Shown: positions 1 through 9,745 of the stretch, one piece after another
How the letters are laid out: the number at the start of each line of letters is the position of its first letter
Position numbering within the stretch: position 1 is the first letter of the stretch
Assembly (NCBI RefSeq): GCF_003597395.2
Contig: NC_133770.1
Span: 81,123,436 to 81,187,435 of the forward strand
DNA length: 64,000 bases
Direction of reading: 5' to 3'
Source: Chelonoidis abingdonii
Taxonomy: Eukaryota > Chordata > Testudines > Testudinidae
Program-made: the position numbers and the translations under genes
Notes under the pieces: generated by a model
Told to the model about the DNA's origin: nothing
Database searches by the model: none
What the model saw: the letters and a program-made list of their open reading frames with translations, nothing else

Positions 1-709
1 TTTTCAGTTTAGTTTATTTTGCTAAAACAACAATAAGACTTTGAGTCTGAATAATCACAAAATACATTAGATTTCATTCACAGTATTAGAATGATCCTTA
101 TTTCTGGGCTTCACGCATAAATTCTGTCTTATTTTCATCATACAGAGACTTTTTTTTGTTTAAGTGTCTATGTATTGATTAAAGCAGAAGTTCTTTAAGA
201 AAAAACACATAGTAAAACTCTGGATAGTTAGCATTAGATCACTTAAGTTAACATTCTTACCCAAATATGCTGTGAATACTTATTAAAAGTATAATTAAAA
301 CACATAAAGTTAAGTATTTAAGAAAACCTAATTTATGTTATGTTAAGATGTGCATGGGTATTTTACATCTAAAATATGATTGCTTCCTCCTTTTAAGAAG
401 ATTATCTTCTTTCATGCAAAGAATGTATCTTCTACTGTTGCTAAATATATGAATTACATAATTTAAACGTCTGAAAAGGTAATGTAAAGGTTGTTTGTGA
501 AGTCTTATGTAAGTTTAGTTGATTTTAATTAAAAGTCAATAGAATCAAGTATATTTTCTGACTCTGAACTTACTCCTTTATGGTACTAGTAATTTACAGA
601 TAGATAATGGTGCATTAGGAGAAGCTGACTAATCTGGGGATGACAAGGACTTGCTTATTTTTTTTTTATGGCTTGAGGTCTGTTTTTTTTAGAATAGGGT
701 CTGAGTGAT
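1..709. other. AT-rich intronic sequence
   Basis: No coding potential, RNA gene or repeat family was recognised here. The sequence is AT-rich with short homopolymer runs (a T run near 659-667). By position it would be intron of the anoctamin gene whose 3' exons lie at 57.2 and 63.1 kb. That is an inference. Confidence 0.5.
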
Positions 710-763
710 CCTATTGTCCTTCAGACTAACACGGCTACCACTCTGAAACCTATTATCCTTCAG
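710..763 (+). mobile_element. PLE 3'-tail micro-insertion with target duplication
   Basis: About 24 bp (725-748) match the extreme 3' tail of the turtle Penelope-like element (…cacggct-ctctgaaa…). The same tail is seen inverted at 47541 and at the 5' border of the PLE near 55868. It is flanked by a 15-bp direct repeat, 710-724 and 749-763, which differs at one base. This looks like an extremely 5'-truncated target-primed insertion in + orientation. The exact 3' border is ambiguous by two bases because the tail and the target share cc. Confidence 0.65.
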
Positions 764-819
764 AAAGTTTTGAGTATTTCTTTCATATGTACATATGCAC
801 AGTTGGTGCCATTTACAAA

Positions 820-1092
820 CTGAATCTTTCTTCTTTGAGTGATGGTCCCTATGTGTATTCCATGCATCAGGTACATATGCACATCATGAGATTGAGTCCA
901 GAATTTCTTCAAAGCAGTGTCCATTCACCTGCATGTGCGCAGTAACGCTCCTTATGCTCCCAACTGAGAGTATAAGAGGCCGTGCAGGTCAGCGCCTCTC
1001 CAGTTCCTTCTGCTGCTGCATGGCCTGAGTCAGAATCGTGTCCTTCGCTATTGCAGATCCTGTAAAATTAATTGTAAATAGTTATAATGGCA
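820..1092 (+). mobile_element. DIRS copy 1, 5' terminal region
   Basis: The segment opens with the cttctttgagt motif that also starts the DIRS heads at about 32405 and 38235. The spaced pattern that follows (…tattcc…aggt…cgc…ccagttccttct) is the DIRS 5' terminal repeat and leader. It ends near 1085 in an AT-rich leader (…gtaaatagtta…), where the nested LTR-like block begins. The body of the same copy resumes after 4069. Confidence 0.6.
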
Positions 1093-1870
1093 TGTCAACT
1101 CTGCACTTGCCCTGAAGGGGTTAATGGAGGCCAGATGGGCCAATTAACCTATTAAGCATCAAGTAAGAGAAATACAGACTGATCTGAGAGCCTTGATTAG
1201 AAGGAAGTTCATCTGAGCTGAGGTGGGCTGGGCTAGGATAAATCCAGTAAGCTGGCAGTAGCATGGGTGGCTGGAAGGAAGTTTGTGGTCACTCTCTGCT
1301 TAGCAGAGAGGGAAGGAGGGAACCCAGGGAAAGAATAGAACCCAGGGGAGGGGGCTGGCCCAGAGGCAGAGCGTGCCTTGAAGAAAGCAGGGTGGAGAAG
1401 AGAGCCTGGGGAAGGTGGGGAGGAAGCAGTCCAGGGAGTTAGTAGCAAGGTTGGGGACTGAACAGAACTTAGCTTCATGTTGTAGGGTCCCTGGGCTGGA
1501 ACCTGGAGTAGAGGGTGTTGGCCTCAGGGAGCTAATCCCCAGAACTGCCAGGAGGGAGCATCCTGTCGCAATCTCCTGCCCTTGTTCTTTCTCCATCAGT
1601 GACAAGCATCACTGGTGTCTACTGTCTGGGTGAGGCATATATCTCTGCAAACTGCAATATCTGTAAATCTTCCTGTCCCAGAACTAGATAGTCCTGAGAG
1701 CTCTGACTGAAAAAGTTCCTGATGGAAGAGATTGTGAGGGCCTGGGAGACCCCCTGCCCACTTTGGCCTCAGCCAGTCAATATTGCCAATCCAGCCACGA
1801 GCCTTGGAGTGGAGCCCTTAATATCGAAGCCCAAGGACTCGTCACACAGGGCTTCCAATGAGGGAGTAAG
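1093..1870. mobile_element. LTR-like block nested in DIRS copy 1
   Basis: This GC-richer segment interrupts the DIRS leader. Several features suggest a gypsy or ERV-type LTR read on the + strand: a possible TG start near 1093, a 'ggggttaatgg…ccaattaacc' stretch, a TATA-like ggataaatcc at about 1237, and a downstream 'ttctttctccatcagtgacaag' run. I could not place a clean end or a target duplication, and part of it may belong to the adjacent minus-strand gypsy element. The short open frames in it have no recognisable product. Confidence 0.35.
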
Positions 1871-1876
1871 AGACAC

Positions 1877-2332
1877 TCAAGATTGGTATGAGGACAGATC
1901 CCCAAAGTGAACTGTCCAAAAGAAACAAGTTTCCTCCCCAAGCCAGTCCAGGTTGGTGAGATGCTGCATACAGAACCCACGGAACCAATTCTGCTGAAGA
2001 CCCCTGTCAACAGCTTGGGCATGAGGAGACACTCGGTAGGGTGGGGTTCTAATTGGGTGAGCATTACCTGTGTCAATGGAGTGATATGCCCATTCAGTGC
2101 GTCCTGGGGTGGGTGAGAACAATGGAGCGAAGCTAGCGCACAGCTTCTTGATCTGTTGCCGCTGCAGACGTTCCAAGGTTGTGGAGAGGTTCACCTCTTC
2201 CACGCCACCGTCACTTTTTCCTTCATAGTAGACACCTTCAGGCCACTCAGCGTCATCTTTTCCCTGCGCTGTAAACTGACAAACCTTTAAGTCTCCGGAA
2301 TAAAAGAGCTTGAGAGAATTAACATGGTACAC
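1877..2332 (-). pseudogene. gypsy pol fragment (protease-RT linker)
   Basis: The minus-strand frame encodes about 150 residues. Its centre reads FSPTPGRTEWAYHSID followed by an NAHPIRTPPYRV stretch, the conserved segment that precedes the reverse transcriptase core in Ty3/gypsy Pol. After PYRVSP the frame leaves the expected RT sequence, so the core with its catalytic aspartates is missing, probably through deletion or frameshift. It follows the gag fragments in the correct order for an element transcribed on the minus strand from the LTR at 3194-4069. Non-functional. Confidence 0.7.
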
Positions 2333-2340
2333 TTTAGGCT

Positions 2341-2556
2341 TTAGGGTGGAGGTGGGGAATGCTGTGAGATAGTTAACAGCTCCCAGGCGTTCTTGGACCT
2401 TAGGGCTCTGAACCGCCGACGGGCATGCTGAGGTGTTAGCCCCATTCTGATTCTGGCCTTGGTTTCAAAAGGTTCATAATCGTTCATGTGTTCCTTAGGC
2501 ATTTCAGCCGCCACCTCTGTTAAGGGTCCACTGAGCTGTGGCCTCAGCTCTATCAT
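2341..2556 (-). pseudogene. gypsy gag capsid fragment (SCAN-like)
   Basis: The frame contains QLSGPLTEVAAEMP, then NDYEPFETKARIRMGLTPQ and HARRRFRALR. This matches the capsid segment of vertebrate gypsy Gag (LxGxAxxxxxxM…YxxLKxxILxxxxLTPExYRxxFR), the family from which vertebrate SCAN domains derive. It lies immediately upstream (minus-strand sense) of the pol fragment and downstream of the coiled-coil gag start. No zinc-finger array or host-gene context supports a cellular SCAN gene. The frame stops early and is a relic. Confidence 0.65.
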
Positions 2557-2620
2557 GTACTGGTCTGTAGAGATGTTGTTCCCATGGTCTGTAGAGATGT
2601 TGTACCCATGGCAAAATTTT

Positions 2621-2926
2621 CTAAGAAGGCCTCAGTATCATCACCTGCCTTGTAGGTGGGGAATTTTCTGGGATGGGAAACAGTACCTGGAGAAGGGTTA
2701 TTAGGGTTGGTCCATCCTGCTTAGCCTGTGCTAAGTTCAGTTCATGCTTTCTCTCTCTTTCCCTCTCTTCCATCTCTTTTTGTTTCATCTCCAGCTCTTT
2801 TTGTTTCTTCTCTATAGCTGTCCTGTGGGCAGCCTCTTTGGCTTTTTCTTCTGCATCCAGCCTAGCCATTTCCTGTTTAACTGCTTTCTTGGCACTCATT
2901 TTTCTGCTTTCTTGTGTTGGCCGCAC
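2621..2926 (-). pseudogene. gypsy gag N-terminal coiled-coil region
   Basis: The frame begins MRPTQESRKMSAKKAVKQEM and continues into a highly charged Lys/Glu-rich segment (EKKQKELEMKQKEMEERERE) predicted to be a coiled coil. It then runs into a stretch ending near RQVMILRPS. This arrangement is typical of the Gag start in turtle gypsy elements. It sits about 270 bp downstream of the 5' LTR and primer-binding site in minus-strand sense. The region between it and the capsid fragment is deleted or frameshifted. Confidence 0.6.
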
Positions 2927-3179
2927 CCCGCTGCAGCTCAGGGCTGCTTGGTTAACAGAGACTTTCTAACTAGCTATATCCGAGAGGTAGAAAGAAAAAA
3001 AAACCAATTCAACTTGTAAATACCTTTTGCTGGCTGTCTGCTGGCTCACAGCTTGAAGCCTCCTCTTAACAAAGACCCTTTTTAAAAAACTTAACACCTC
3101 TGCCCTCAAGCTGCTTTCCAAGCAGCTAGAAAGGAGAGAAAAAAAAATCCTACTGTTTTTTGGTTCCTAGAAATCCCAA

Positions 3180-3193
3180 ACCGCTGCTCACCA
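3180..3193 (-). other. Candidate primer-binding site of the gypsy element
   Basis: Directly after the minus-strand 5' LTR end (TGACA) comes TGGTGAGCAGCGG with no spacer. A TGG start right after the LTR is the usual form of a tRNA primer-binding site. I did not assign the tRNA. Confidence 0.5.
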
Positions 3194-4069
3194 TGTCAAG
3201 GTTTTTTCCCCACTTTGAACTTTAAAGTTCAAGAAGTGGGGACCTGCATGAACACTTTTAAGCTTAATTACTAGCTTAAATCTGGTACACTGCCACCAGC
3301 CAGAATGTAGTGTCTGGCACACTTTCTGTTCCCCCAAAACCTTCCCTGGGGAACACAGATCCAGAACTCCTTGATCTTAAAACAAGGAGGACTTAACCAT
3401 CCCCTCTCCCTTTCCCCCTAGACTTTCCCCTCCCTGGGTTGCCTTGAGAGGCTTCACACAGATCCAAACTCCTTGGATCTTAAAACAAGGAGGAATTAAC
3501 CATCCCCCCTCCTTTCTCCACACCAATCCCTGGTGAGTTCAGACTCAATCCCTTGGATTTTAAAACAAGGAAAAATCAATCAGGTTCTTAAAAAGAAAGC
3601 TTTTAATTAAAGAAAGAAAAGGTAAAAATTATCTCTGTAAAATCAGGATGGAAAATGCTTTACAGGGTACTCAGATTCATACAGACTAGATGGACCCCCC
3701 CCCCCCCAGCCTTAGATTCAAAGTTACAGCAAACAGAGGTAAAAATCCTTCCAGCAAAAAGACACATTTACAAGTTAAGAAAACAAACATAAGACTACTC
3801 CGCCTTGCCTGGCTATTACTTACAATTTTGAAACATGAAAGACTGATTCAGAAAGATTGAGAAAGCCTGGGTGTACGTCTGGTCCCTCTTAGCCCCAAGA
3901 GCGAACAACGAACAAAACAAAAAGCACAAACAAAGACTTCCCTCCACCAAGATTTGAAAGTATCTTGTCCCCCTATTGGTCCTCTGGTCAGGTGTCAGCC
4001 AGGTTCACTGAGCTTCTTAACCCGTTACAGGTAAAAGAGACATTAACCCTTAACTATCTGTTTATGACA
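3194..4069 (-). mobile_element. Complete 5' LTR of gypsy element (876 bp)
   Basis: The LTR is bounded by tgtca at 3194 and tgaca at 4069, the usual TG…CA inverted ends. Near its U5 end (minus sense) is an 18-nt perfect palindrome at 3215-3232. Inside are three direct copies of a ccttg(g)at-ttaaaacaagg stem-forming unit at 3369-3387, 3471-3490 and 3551-3570. A C tract lies near 3696-3709. No second copy of this LTR exists in the window, so the element's 3' end is lost. DIRS sequence resumes right after 4069. Confidence 0.8.
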
Positions 4070-5570
4070 ACCCCCAGGCTGGAGGGTAAGGCATGGAGAA
4101 AGAGGGTTCTTATGGTGACTCCGGTACTGGGTCAGAAAGATAGACACTCACCAGTCCTGTCTACAAGTGCAGGTCCAGATTCTTCATCGGTATGCGTCAA
4201 CTATCCAAAGAGTTTCTGGCTGCATCAGGTGAATCGGGTCCTTCAGGCATCTCAACTGGAGCTCCTGGGACATACAGAGACCTTTGTAATGCCAGAGGAT
4301 ATCTTCCTCCCCTACCTGCAGTCTCCACTCCTTTCAGGCTCTCCTCTCCTGAGAGACGTCCTTACCCTGGAGGAGGAATCGTTACAGTTGTCTCAGGTGT
4401 GATCCATCTCCATCCATCAGGCAGGAGCACCTTGGTGCTAACAGTACCACCGTTTCTGATGGAATCGTCCCTGGAATCAGAGGAGTCGGAGGAGATAGCT
4501 GCACCAGTATCTCTTCAAAGGCACAGGAGTCTTGACACATCTAAAATATTATTATCCCTTCAGTTATGACCCCCCCTTCCCCTCCCTGGGGAAACCTGGT
4601 ATTGATTCCTGTGGGGGCCATCATAACCAATGGATCCTTCCTGCTGGCTTTATTAGGGTCTGAGACCCTTATGACAGGCACCCAGACCCCTCTTAGGAAT
4701 CGTACTGCTCCTCCCTCTCTCATTAACAAATTCCATTGGTGTACAAGAAGGAAGAACCAGAATTGGTTCTGATGGGGGCCTCCTCATCTCCAGATGATGC
4801 CATCACTTTTTTGTCACCCTCCCCGCTGGATGACCACTGGCAATATCAGGAGTTGTTTTACAGGGTTACTAATCATTTACGAATCGTACTTGATTCCTGG
4901 ATATTTTAGAACCACAGGGACTGACCAGCATGACGCTTCCAGTCAACAAGGCCATATTAGAACTAGCCAGAGCAGTTGGGCACACACCAGCATCTTGTGA
5001 CCCTTTGCCAAAAAAAAAAAAGGTGAAAAGATATTTTATGCCAGCTAAGGGTGCTGATTTCTTGTTTTCCCACCCTGGCCCTATTTCGTTGGTGGTAGAG
5101 GTGGCTATGGAGAGAGTTTGACCACGCTACCAAAAATCAATTCTGGAAGATAAAGGGTCAAAGAGACTGGACCTCCTGGATAAGAAGGTTTTCTCCTCCA
5201 CAGGCTTCCAGTTTCATATAGCTAATTACCAAGCTTTGTTAGCAAAATATGATTTTAACACATACCTCAAGCTCGTGGAATTTAGAGCAAACTCCTGATG
5301 GAAGACCAAGCCCAGTTCCAGTCCTCTCTGTCCAAGAGGAAGTTGGTAGCAAAGGTGACGCAGACACAGGATCCAGATTTGTGGCCACAGGATTGGTAAT
5401 GCTAAGGGACTTGTGCCCCTAGCTGTCAGGCTTCCCTAAAGAGGTCCAAAATACTATCCAAGACCTCCCCTTTGATGAGTCTAACCTGTTTAATCAAAAG
5501 ACAGATGAATTTTAACACTCTCTAAAGGTCTCAAGATCCACCCTGTGATCCTTGGGGATTTATACTCCAG
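4070..5570 (+). pseudogene. DIRS copy 1, gag-like ORF remnants
   Basis: Broken coding sequence continues DIRS copy 1 downstream of the nested gypsy element. The clearest block is at 4930-5118 (LPVNKAILELARAVGHTPAS…KKKKVKRYFMPAKGADFLF…HPGPISLVV), the C-terminal part of the DIRS first ORF. The same block occurs in copy 2 at 20290-20440. Upstream parts are Ser/Pro-rich and frameshifted. The cysteine-rich N-terminus seen in copies 2 and 3 is missing, probably lost with the nested insertion. Confidence 0.65.
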
Positions 5571-5915
5571 CCCCTTTCAACCATGAGTACCCCTTCACAT
5601 ACCCCATATTACCAGTGTCCTCCTGAACCTCCTCGTAAGCAACAAGGGTTCTGAGATCCTGTTTCTTGTCTCCCTTTGCTGCTTCACCCTCCATCTCAAC
5701 TGCAGGCCAAAGCCCATTTTTGACATGCACATCCAGATCCACATACCACCAACTGTGTCATTTACTTATCCTCCTGTCATTTTTGGAGGCCAGCTTACTT
5801 TCTTTGCCCACAGTTAGAACAAGATCAGCACAAACAGTTAGGTTCTGGAGATTATCCGCTAGGGATACTCACAAAACACTTTCTCAACCCTGCCTTCGGG
5901 GACCCCTCTCACCAA

Positions 5916-6386
5916 TTGATTCTTCAGCAAGAGGCGGAATTCCTGTTACACCAGGGAGCGATAGAGAGTGTCCTGCCTCAGTACCAGGGGAGAGAGTTCT
6001 ACTCCCCATATTTCCTAATCCTAAAAAAAGATGGAGGGTGGAGACCCATCCTGGACCTTCAGCAACTCAACATCTTTATCCAAAAGCTGAAGTTCAGGAT
6101 GATTACATTGGCATCTATAATCTCCTCCCTTCAGGAGGGAATGTGTTTTGTGACTCTCGACATGAAGGATGCGTATTTTCTCGTAGATATTCAACCATCA
6201 CACAGGAAGTTCTTGAATTTCATGGCTGGCCAAGAGCACTACCAGTTTCATGTCCTTCCCTTTGGACTTGTGACGGTGCCTAGGGTGTTCATGAATGTTT
6301 TTGCAGTGGTATCAGCCCAGAGGAGATATGAGAGACATACTGTATTTCCATACCTGCACAACTGGCTTTTGGTAGGCCAATCTTGA
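5916..6386 (+). pseudogene. DIRS copy 1 reverse transcriptase domain
   Basis: 156 codons stay open and carry the DIRS RT core in order. QEAEFLLHQGAIESV and YSPYFLILKKDGGWRPILDL form the fingers. FVTLDMKDAYFLVDIQPSHR carries the first catalytic aspartate, and YQFHVLPFGLVTVPRVFMN follows. The YLDDWLL catalytic box reads FPYLHNWLL, so both aspartates are replaced (GAC to CAC and GAC to AAC). The enzyme cannot be active. RNase H follows after a broken thumb region. Confidence 0.85.
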
Positions 6387-6599
6387 CAAGAAGTTGTATC
6401 AGCAACAAAAAATTTTGGTGCCTCCTTGCCTGCCACTTTGGGTGTTTGCATAAACAAAGAAGTCCGTTTTGTCACCCACAAGAACAATTTATAGGAGAAT
6501 GGCTGCACTCAACTGATGTAAGATTTTACATGTTGAACAACCTCATCTCTCTCATCAACTGCAAACCTCAAACCATGGTACATCAGTGACTCCCTCTGT

Positions 6600-6960
6600 C
6601 ATGCTATGTAGCCCCATGCACCTGTGTGACACCTTTTGCCAGACTACACCTGTGGTGCCTCCAAGCTTGGCTCCACTCAGCCTACCAACCGAACAGTGAT
6701 TACATAGACTTTGAAGTCTTCGTTCCCTCCGTAGTTCTCACCTCCCTCACCTGGTGGTCCAATCCAAATAAAGTTATGCTGGGGACTCCCTTGAGCCCTC
6801 CGATACTGAAGGCTACCATCTTGATAGATGCCTTCTTTACAGGATGGGGTCCTCACTTGGATTGTCACACTGCTCAGGGTATCTGGACCTCATGAGAGAC
6901 TAGGCGACATCTAAACTTACTGGAGTTGAAAACAGTCATAACAAGCACAACTCCTTACCA
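6600..6960 (+). pseudogene. DIRS copy 1 RNase H relic and 3' truncation
   Basis: The frame from 6626 contains LHLWCLQAWLHSAYQPNSDY and then TILIDAFFTGWGPHLDCHTA, the DIRS RNase H start with its first catalytic aspartate. A broken HLNLLELKTVI block follows to about 6960. Beyond that I see no RNase H end and no tyrosine recombinase, so copy 1 is 3'-truncated. A short unplaced frame at 7041-7253 is not recognisable. Confidence 0.7.
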
Positions 6961-7675
6961 TCAAATCTTAAAAAGTCCTCAGCTTATATGAAAGAATCAT
7001 TCTAAGCACAGGGAAGAAGAAACTATCCTTCTCTCCTTGCATGTGGAATGTGGAACTTCCATCTGTATTCCTTATGAAACTCTTCTCTGCAACCTGGAAG
7101 ATGCTGCCATCAGAAACGAGAAGCCTATTTAAGGATCATTTAATGAAAGAAACCCTGAGTATTTTGGCTTCCCACATCTTCCCTGGTTATTCACCTTCCA
7201 TCTTTAATATTGCAAATTCCATTGCCATGATATTCAATCCTTCATGTTTTTAAGTCTCATACCAATGAGTGTGTGTATTTGTATGGTTTATGCATCGTTT
7301 GAAATATAAACAGTTTGGTTTCAAAAGTAGATTTTTAAAATTATTTTTCTGGGTCTTAAAAGCATTGTATACTCCTTTATTCCTCTTTGAAATAAAATGG
7401 AAATAAGAAGTCTACATTCAGCTAATTCTTTAATTAGCTTGAATGGTATATATTGATATGCCTGAACACTTTCTGCTCTTAGAATAAAAGAGAGCCAATA
7501 TGCACCTAAAATAGAATTACAAACCAAAATTAATACATCATAAAATGTTAGCTATTGCATTATTGTGGAAAAACATACCTGGAAAAAAGGGAACATGCCT
7601 GCTTGTCAGTTTTTACTTTATTACGTGCATCAGGTGGTGCATATCTCCTTCAGATCAATTGTTATAGGATGACAT
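6961..7675. other. Unassigned intronic sequence
   Basis: AT-rich sequence between the truncated DIRS copy and the next CR1 tail. I see no feature with coding or repeat signatures that I can support. Confidence 0.4.
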
Positions 7676-7893
7676 TATGTCATTAGGAAAAAGTTCCTAA
7701 CTGTCAGGGTGGTTAAACACTGGAATAAATTGCCTAGGGAGGTTGTGGAATCCTCATCTCTGGAGATATTTAAGAGTAGGTTAGATAAATGTCTATCAGG
7801 GATGGTCCAGACAGTATTTGGTTCTGCCATGAGGGCAGGGGTCTGGACTCGATGGCCTCTCGAGGTCCCTTCCAGCCGTAGAATCTATTAGGG
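7676..7893 (+). mobile_element. CR1 LINE 3' end
   Basis: This is a 5'-truncated CR1 in + orientation. It encodes the ORF2 C-terminal motif [20 protein letters not shown] and then shows the 3' UTR signature of a tctggactcgatggcctctc block followed by gaggtcccttccag. It ends in a degenerate attctat-type tail at about 7891. No endonuclease or RT remains. Confidence 0.9.
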
Positions 7894-8690
7894 CAGTTTG
7901 AAGAAGGATCTATTTTATATCCACTAGTATACCATCTTACATAGTGAAAACTTGGTAGACTTTAGTTTAATTTTAGTATCACTTTCACCTTAGTTGGAAG
8001 AAACTGAACATTCATAGTTTTCTTGTTTTAATCCTTAATGAGTAAACTTCTGGTAAAACATAACCTTTTAAATGAGACTCTCTTCTAGCTGTTACAAACT
8101 AAATTAAATGATTAAGTGATACATAGCTGAAAAAGGAATACTTTACTGGATTTTTTTTTTAAATATCCATTGTGGTAGGGAAACTGCCTCTTGCAATGAT
8201 TCATTCCCCTCTCTGTTCAAAATTAGCTCTTTGCCCTATTGGCAAATACTGTAATGCACTCTTTAGACAATATCTGTTTGGGTCAGCAGTGTGAAAATGG
8301 GGGTTCAACGTTGTCCAGGTTAATTTTTATTTTAAACTTTAACAAAATCAACTTCGGGTTGTTGCTCTTAGAACAGCTTATTGAATGAAATTGCTGATAA
8401 TTTTTAGTGTTCTAATGTTTATAATTTTGCACATCTGATTCAGGATTTTAAGAATTATGAAGACTCGGAATACAAGGGAAAAATCCCACTGTACTAGTCC
8501 CAAGAAAGAGAAAAAGATTTTAAATAATCATATAACTCTCTAACTCTATACAAAACCTGCAACTCTGAACAAGATCCTTTACTAGACCCTTCTTACCGCA
8601 GGTCTTTCTTTCAACAGAGCCTGTCTCATACAGATTGACTTTTTTTCTGGTAACTCTTATGTTATGGAGAAGGTTCCCATATCTAGAAAC
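7894..8690. other. AT-rich intronic sequence
   Basis: No gene, RNA or repeat family was recognised in this stretch. Confidence 0.4.
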
Positions 8691-8699
8691 AGAGGAATG

Positions 8700-9235
8700 T
8701 ATGACCTTTCATTTGGCTGTATTGAAAAGCCTATTATTTGCTTGTGGCCAGCTTAGCAAGTGATCCAGATTTCTCTACATCAGTGATCTGTCTTCTGTAT
8801 TGTTTGCTACTCCCCCAATCTTTGTGTCATCTGCAAAGTGTGTCAGTAAAAAAATTATATTTTTTAATAAAAAATCTTAAATGGTATGGAGCCAAGAACT
8901 AATCCTTGCAGGATCCTGCTATAAATACATTTCCTTCATGATAATTCCCCATTTACAGTTACATTTTGAGATCTATCAGTTAGCCATTTTTAAATCCATT
9001 TAACATGTACCATGTTAATTTTGTATCATTCTAGTTTCCTAATCAAACTCGTGCATGGAACCTAGTCAAATGCCTAACAGAAGTCAAAGTATAGTACATA
9101 AATGCTAATATTTTTATCAACTAAATTTGTAATCTCATAAAAAAAATCTAGTTGGTTTCAGATTTATTTTCCATAAACCTGTGATGTTTGGTATTACATA
9201 TGAATTTATTAACTGATAGCATTCAAAACAGTAGT
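8700..9235 (-). mobile_element. CR1-type LINE reverse transcriptase fragment
   Basis: On the minus strand the degenerate sequence follows CR1 RT. An FMENRS-like block lies near 9160-9180, followed by a switch from F-DEIT-LV to VDVIYLDF-type sequence. A KAFD-VPH-like block lies near 9055-9075, and the catalytic FADDTK is encoded at 8820-8837. Many stops and small indels are present. The 3' UTR and 5' parts are not found here, so this is an internal fragment. Confidence 0.65.
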
Positions 9236-9611
9236 CTATGTGCACAACAGATATAGCGTAAGCAACAGCAGTGCAACCTTCCTGCACTTCAGTCTGTGTC
9301 CATGCCTCCACTCTTTTCTGGAATGACCACTTTGAGGGGTTAGAAAATAGTTTAATCTACATACTCATTGAGTCCCTGGTCTTGCTTTTAGCATGAAATG
9401 GTATAAAAAGCAAATTATTTACCCAAGAAACCATCTGTCCCTTAATGTTAAGTTATTGCTTACTAGAAATATGTAACATTTTTAAAAAGCCACATTTAAA
9501 AGAATATAAATAAAACTCAGCTAAACAAAGACAGGGTTTCTACAAATAGTCATCTTAGAAAGAGAATGTGGTCTTGCCCTTCATTTATCATGGCAGTTCT
9601 GAGTTGAGGTG

Positions 9612-9745
9612 TGGGACTAGCGGCTTGATCCTACAGACATGATTACACATAGGGCATAGGACTTACTGTAGGAGTAGTCATGGTAAAATTACCCTCCGAA
9701 CTATGCACTACCCAGTAATAGTCATAGGATTGGGTCAAAAATTTT
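9612..9745. repeat. Small palindromic MITE-like repeat
   Basis: The left end (cttgatcctaca…catgattac) is an imperfect inverted match to the right end (…gtaatagtcataggattgggtca). A related 'ctgatcctncaa' palindrome occurs at 11941-12021. Family and target duplication are unresolved. Confidence 0.35.

Noticed and set aside
2341..2556. Possible cellular SCAN-domain gene
   Set aside because: The SCAN-like text sits between gypsy gag start and pol in correct order, next to an LTR with a primer-binding site, so it is transposon Gag.
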